DNA from: Pseudomonadota bacterium
Lineage (GTDB): Bacteria; Pseudomonadota; Alphaproteobacteria; Sphingomonadales; Sphingomonadaceae
DNA: 17,400 nt
Assembly: GCA_023424095.1 (NCBI GenBank)
Contig: JAFAEG010000039.1
Location: 1 to 17,400 of the forward strand
Direction: 5' to 3'
The position numbers and the translations under genes were made by a program. Position 1 is the first letter of the stretch. Each line of letters starts with the position of its first letter. This document shows, piece after piece, positions 14,638-17,400 of this stretch. The notes beneath the pieces are model-generated. The model saw nothing but the letters and a program-made list of their open reading frames with translations. It was not told where the DNA came from and searched no databases.

Positions 14638-15237
14638 CTAAGCGCGTTCCGTGTCACTTTCCAGTTCGGATGCTTCCAGACCCAGGCTGGCCTGTTCCAG
14701 TGCCAGGTCGACCGGATCGAGCAGGCCGGCGGCCTTCAGATCGTCGATCCCGGGCAGGTCGCGGCGGCTGGCCAGCCCGAAATGGCTGAGGAAAGCGGCG
14801 GTGGTGGCAAAGGTCAGCGGCCGCCCCGGCGCCTCGCGCCTTCCCGCCGGCCGCACCCAGCCGGCCTCCAGCAGAACGTCCAAAGTGCCCTTCGCCACCT
14901 GCACGCCGCGGATCGCCTCGATCTCCGCGCGGCTGACCGGCTCGTGATAGGCGATGATCGCCAGCGTCTCGACCGCCGCCCGCGATAGCCGCCGCGTCTC
15001 CTCCCGCTCCCGCCGAAGCAAGGGCGCGAGATCCGCCGCCGTCTGGAAATGCCAGCGCCCGCCCCGCTCGACCAGTTCGATCCCGCGCCCGGCATAGGCG
15101 TGGCTCAGCGCGCCCAGCGCTTCACTCACGCCCGTCTCGGCCCCCAGGATCGCGGCAATATCCGCCTCGCTGAGCGGTTCCTCGGCCGCGAACAGCACCG
15201 CCTCGATGGCGCGCATCAGATCGTCCGGCTCGGTCAT
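14638..15237 (-). CDS. scpB: Segregation and condensation protein B
   Basis: This 199-aa protein is the kite subunit of the SMC-ScpAB condensin that organises and segregates the chromosome. Two winged-helix domains are visible: the first at about residues 5-80 (AIEAVLFAAEEPLSEADIAAIL), the second at about 88-165 with the family hallmark LSRAAVETLAIIAYHEPVSR and the following IRGVQV. Start at 15237 gives the family's usual beginning. The Shine-Dalgarno (GGGAGGGG) is part of the inverted repeat at 15240-15375. The frame stays open upstream to 15345 but only through the repeat. It follows scpA and precedes tatA, a conserved order. Confidence 0.95.
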   Translation of the reverse strand: MTEPDDLMRAIEAVLFAAEEPLSEADIAAILGAETGVSEALGALSHAYAGRGIELVERGGRWHFQTAADLAPLLRREREETRRLSRAAVETLAIIAYHEPVSRAEIEAIRGVQVAKGTLDVLLEAGWVRPAGRREAPGRPLTFATTAAFLSHFGLASRRDLPGIDDLKAAGLLDPVDLALEQASLGLEASELESDTERA

Positions 15238-15239
15238 TG

Positions 15240-15375
15240 CCCTCCCCTCCCTGCAAGGGAGGGGATTGAGGGGTGGGTGAGCGCGAAGCGCTGCGAAACG
15301 CCGACGGCCATGGGTTCGCAGAGAGCTAGCGCTCGCTCCACCCACCCCCGGCCCCTCCCTTGCAGGAAGGGGAGA
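15240..15375. repeat. Intergenic inverted-repeat element between scpA and scpB
   Basis: The left arm (about 15240-15283) and right arm (about 15328-15375) are imperfect inverted copies built from CCCCTCCCTTGCAGG and CACCCACCCC blocks. Each arm also contains its own small hairpin (CCCTCCC/GGGAGGG at left). A nested pair, CTGCGAA (15291-15297) and TTCGCAG (15315-15321), lies in the centre, so the whole segment can fold as a long cruciform-like structure. It fills nearly the entire scpA-scpB gap and supplies the scpB ribosome binding site. No ORF with transposase features is inside. It resembles a non-autonomous miniature or REP-type element. Confidence 0.7.
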
Positions 15376-15391
15376 TCAGCTACCCAAATCC

Positions 15392-16153
15392 TCACGCCTT
15401 CCTCACCATTAACGGCTCGAACGGGCCGTCCTGCGCCAGCGCCACCTTGCCCATCCGCGCCAGCTCCAGGCTGGCGACGAAGCTCGAGGCCAAGGCCGAA
15501 CGCCGATATTCCCCGTCCAAGGTCGGCGGCAGGAAGCTTTCCAGCCGCGCCCAATCCATCTGCACCCCGACCAGCCGTTCCAGCCGCACGAGCGCCTCGT
15601 CCAAAGTCATCACCGCCCGCCGCGCGACGATGTGCACCACCGGCTCGCCCCGCGCCCGGATCTGGCCGTATGCGGCGATCAGATCATAGAGGCTGGCATC
15701 CCAGCGCCGCAATTTCACGAGCGGAAGCCCCTCCGGCGCCGCGCGCAGGAACACGTCGCGCCCGATCCGGTCCCGCCCCAGCAGCCGCGCCCCGGCGTCG
15801 CGCATCGCGTCCAGCCTTTGCAGCCGCAATTGCAGGCGCAGGGCGAGTTCCTCCGGGCTCGGATCGACCGTCGGGTCCTTGGGCAGCAGCAGGCAGGATT
15901 TGAGGTAGGCCAGCCACGCGGCCATCACGAGATAATCGGCCGCCACCTCCAGCCGCAGCTTCTTCGCGTCGGCGATGTAAGCGAGATATTGCTCGACCAG
16001 AGCCAGGATCGAGATCTTCGCCAGATCCACCTTCTGCGTGCGCGCCAGCTGCAGCAGCAGATCGAGCGGCCCTTCCCAGCCATCGATATCGAGCGTCAGC
16101 CGGTCCTGCTCCGGCGTCGCGTCGGGGGCGTCGAAAAGGTCGTCCGAATCCAT
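15392..16153 (-). CDS. scpA: Segregation and condensation protein A
   Basis: This 253-aa protein is the kleisin that bridges the SMC heads and binds ScpB in the bacterial condensin. The hallmark N-terminal segment is WEGPLDLLLQLARTQKVDL (26-44), followed by the helical SMC-neck-binding region with ILALVEQYLAYI and YLVMAAWLAYLKSCLLLP (about 70-90). The C-terminal winged-helix portion includes VMTLDEALVRLERL. The ATG at 16153 has no strong Shine-Dalgarno; the length fits the family. In related genomes nagZ is often found immediately upstream; here the upstream DNA is a lower-GC island instead. Confidence 0.94.
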   Translation of the reverse strand: MDSDDLFDAPDATPEQDRLTLDIDGWEGPLDLLLQLARTQKVDLAKISILALVEQYLAYIADAKKLRLEVAADYLVMAAWLAYLKSCLLLPKDPTVDPSPEELALRLQLRLQRLDAMRDAGARLLGRDRIGRDVFLRAAPEGLPLVKLRRWDASLYDLIAAYGQIRARGEPVVHIVARRAVMTLDEALVRLERLVGVQMDWARLESFLPPTLDGEYRRSALASSFVASLELARMGKVALAQDGPFEPLMVRKA

Positions 16154-16184
16154 CGAGACAAGGTGTAAACGGTCGCTCTCATTA

Positions 16185-16210
16185 TGTCTGCAATGGGTCG
16201 AAAGCAGACA
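16185..16210. repeat. 26-bp palindromic repeat, copy 1
   Basis: TGTCTGC (16185-16191), a 12-base loop containing GGGTCGA, and GCAGACA (16204-16210) form a perfect 7-bp hairpin. A second copy with the same length, loop motif and arm layout lies at 16874-16899. The two copies differ in the arms by paired substitutions (T:A here, C:G there), which indicates selection for the stem or a common palindromic ancestor. I believe similar GGGTCGAAAGCGGACA sequences recur in sphingomonad genomes, but that is from memory. Confidence 0.65.
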
Positions 16211-16224
16211 CTGATCGGATCATC

Positions 16225-16242
16225 CGCTTTGAGTGCAAAGCG
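16225..16242. repeat. Perfect stem-loop inside the low-GC island
   Basis: CGCTTTG (16225-16231) and CAAAGCG (16236-16242) pair perfectly around a 4-base loop. It lies 15 bases after repeat copy 1. No U-tract follows, so it is not a typical terminator. It could be part of the repeat element or a structured leader. Confidence 0.45.
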
Positions 16243-16415
16243 AAGTTCTCCGTTTCTCGCCCGGATGAGCGGCAGGCCTCCCGCCCAGGCTTAGAAGAGG
16301 AGGCGCTGGATTGCGCGCTTGACGGGTCATCGGGCGCTCAGCGAATGTGCGATGTAACGGAGCAACTGAAGCCGCAGGACGGTTTCCACTTTCGAAGATC
16401 ATTGGGAGTGCTGAG

Positions 16416-16799
16416 ATGATGCTTCTCGCAATTGCCGCTCTTCAAGCGTTGCATGGCCTAAGCAATACTCTGCCTCGTGAAGAGGAGTTGCGCTTTGTGT
16501 TCGTGCAGGGTGATCGAGGCACTCAACCCAAAATCTCTGGTACCAACAGCACGCCGACCAGATGGTCTGGTTCAAGTTTGTTACGCGTCGTGCGGCAATG
16601 CGGTGGTGCGCGATTAGGGGTGGCGGGCAGCAACGCACACCGGATCATTGTGACCAGCCGCAGCAGCACAAACAATTTGGACGTTGCCCGTTGCGTGCAG
16701 GCTTCCACATCTCTGGACTTCTCGGTCGGCGTTCGTGAACGCGGTTACGCCTTCGTGGCTTTTGACCAGCAACCATTCCGCGAACTTTGGGACCGATGA
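16416..16799 (+). CDS. Hypothetical protein in a lower-GC island
   Basis: I do not recognise this 127-aa protein. It begins with two Met codons and a short hydrophobic stretch (MMLLAIAALQALHG) that could be a signal peptide, then Arg-Glu-Glu-Glu and a mixed beta-like sequence with no clear domain. The ATG at 16416 follows GGGAG with 7-base spacing, good evidence for translation. Codon use is unlike the neighbours: many A/T-ending codons (CTT, CAA, GAT, TTA, AGA), suggesting foreign origin. Two copies of a palindromic repeat bracket it at 16185 and 16874. It points away from scpA. Candidate horizontally acquired gene; function unknown. Confidence 0.5.
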   Translation: MMLLAIAALQALHGLSNTLPREEELRFVFVQGDRGTQPKISGTNSTPTRWSGSSLLRVVRQCGGARLGVAGSNAHRIIVTSRSSTNNLDVARCVQASTSLDFSVGVRERGYAFVAFDQQPFRELWDR

Positions 16800-16873
16800 T
16801 ACAAAATTGCTCCTCCTCCTAAGGCCGGCGCCGACTAGTCCGAAGCGATTCGGCGCTCATTGCTGACTGCTCA

Positions 16874-16899
16874 TGTCCGCGTCGGGTCGACAGCGGACG
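16874..16899. repeat. 26-bp palindromic repeat, copy 2
   Basis: TGTCCGC (16874-16880), a 12-base loop with GGGTCGA, and GCGGACG (16893-16899) form a 7-bp hairpin with a terminal T/G pair. Geometry is the same as copy 1, in the same orientation, 689 bases away. Together the copies bracket the low-GC hypothetical gene. Confidence 0.6.
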
Positions 16900-16997
16900 C
16901 TCGGGGCCATGCTGCTTGTCACGCTGCCCGCCTCCGCCTAACCCGATCCAGTTAGCCTCGGGCGTCTGACTCGCGGACATTTGCCGACGACATTTTG

Positions 16998-17400
16998 TTG
17001 CTCCAGCCCTCTTCCTCCCCCGCCACGCCGATCGCCGACTGGCTCCGCTCCGGGGGCGGCCGCCGCGCGCTCGCGATCAGCCTGGCGCTGCTGATCGAGG
17101 GGCTGCTTCTCCTGCTTTTGCTGACCTTCAGCGCGGGGCGGCGGGAGGAGCCGGTTGAGGAGGTCGTCACCGTCACAAACCTGATCCCCGTCGAGGCCGA
17201 GGAAGACACGGCCGATCCGGGCGAACAGCCTCAGCCCTCCGATCAGCCGCAACAGCAGCCTTTGCCCCGCCCGACACCGCAGGAACCGCGTGCCCTGCAG
17301 CCGGCCGAGCCCGCGCCCGCCGCGCCGACCGCGCCAAGCCCGCTGCCGATCCCGCCGGTCGTCTTGCCCGCGCCGCGCCCCCAGCCCTGTCTGTTATTCA
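16998..17400 (+). CDS. TonB-like envelope protein, 3' end missing
   Basis: An open frame runs from about 16956 to the window end. The first plausible starts are TTG at 16995 or 16998; no ATG is available and no clear Shine-Dalgarno is seen. The product has a short Ser/Pro-rich N-terminus, a basic patch, one membrane helix (about residues 26-43, rich in Leu), an acidic segment, and then a Pro/Gln-rich region. This is the layout of TonB and related periplasm-spanning energy transducers. The C-terminal TonB domain would lie beyond the window, so the identity is unproven; other Pro-rich membrane-anchored proteins look the same here. The last 14 bases may not be genomic (see findings). Confidence 0.6.
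   Translation, partial: MLQPSSSPATPIADWLRSGGGRRALAISLALLIEGLLLLLLLTFSAGRREEPVEEVVTVTNLIPVEAEEDTADPGEQPQPSDQPQQQPLPRPTPQEPRALQPAEPAPAAPTAPSPLPIPPVVLPAPRPQPCLLF

Noticed and set aside
15238..15345. N-terminal extension of scpB
   Set aside because: The extension is translated repeat sequence; the family's N-terminus begins at the ATG ending at 15237.
16319..16348. TTGACG followed by an AATGTG-like box upstream of the low-GC ORF
   Set aside because: The -35 resembles consensus but the -10 at 17-18 base spacing matches poorly.
16938..17252. Minus-strand frame of 104 codons opposite the TonB-like gene
   Set aside because: The plus frame has a membrane helix and Pro-rich region of a known type; the minus frame is a Gln/Arg-rich shadow.
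1..17400. tRNA, rRNA, CRISPR, transposase or phage genes
   Set aside because: None could be recognised by eye; a covariance-model scan would be needed to exclude small RNAs.

Overview
The window is a GC-rich chromosomal segment from an alphaproteobacterium, most likely a member of the Sphingomonadales. The grounds are high GC with strong G/C third-position bias, a PhyR/NepR/EcfG general stress response locus, an scpA-scpB-tatABC block typical of alphaproteobacteria, and several GC-rich intergenic inverted repeats of a kind common in sphingomonads. No RNA gene, CRISPR array, transposase or prophage was seen. The right edge may be an assembly edge: the last 14 bases resemble a sequencing-adapter end.

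Layout. Positions 1-8025 carry a leftward run of genes: an M23 peptidase with a membrane anchor, a DUF455 ferritin-like protein whose GTG start overlaps the stop of an M13 metallopeptidase, a membrane-anchored protein of unknown function, a Bcp-type peroxiredoxin, and glnE. Positions 8105-12275 are the general stress response region: a 60-aa ORF that looks like a second NepR, ecfG (minus), a 47-aa single-span membrane protein (minus), phyR (minus), and, divergently, nepR and a histidine-kinase-like membrane protein (plus). Positions 12272-12960 hold a small hydrophilic protein and an entericidin-type lipoprotein with EcfG-like promoter matches around them. Positions 13027-16153 are scpA, scpB, tatA, tatB and tatC, all leftward, interrupted by two inverted-repeat elements. 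Positions 16185-16899 are a lower-GC island bounded by two copies of a 26-bp palindromic repeat and containing one 127-aa ORF of unknown function. The window ends inside a TonB-like gene.

How the genes work together. In the known pathway, phosphorylated PhyR sequesters the anti-sigma factor NepR and frees the ECF sigma factor EcfG, which transcribes stress genes from GGAAC-N16/17-CGTT promoters. All the core parts are here. The histidine-kinase-like protein keeps its H-box but lacks a recognisable ATP-binding domain, which fits a PhyR phosphatase of the PhyP type better than a kinase. The most interesting observation is the 60-aa ORF at 8105-8287. Its residues 30-58 align without gaps to the NepR core (residues 19-47 of the NepR encoded in this window), and it lies convergent with ecfG. 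Together with the 47-aa membrane protein between ecfG and phyR, it may be an undescribed extra regulator of this stress pathway.
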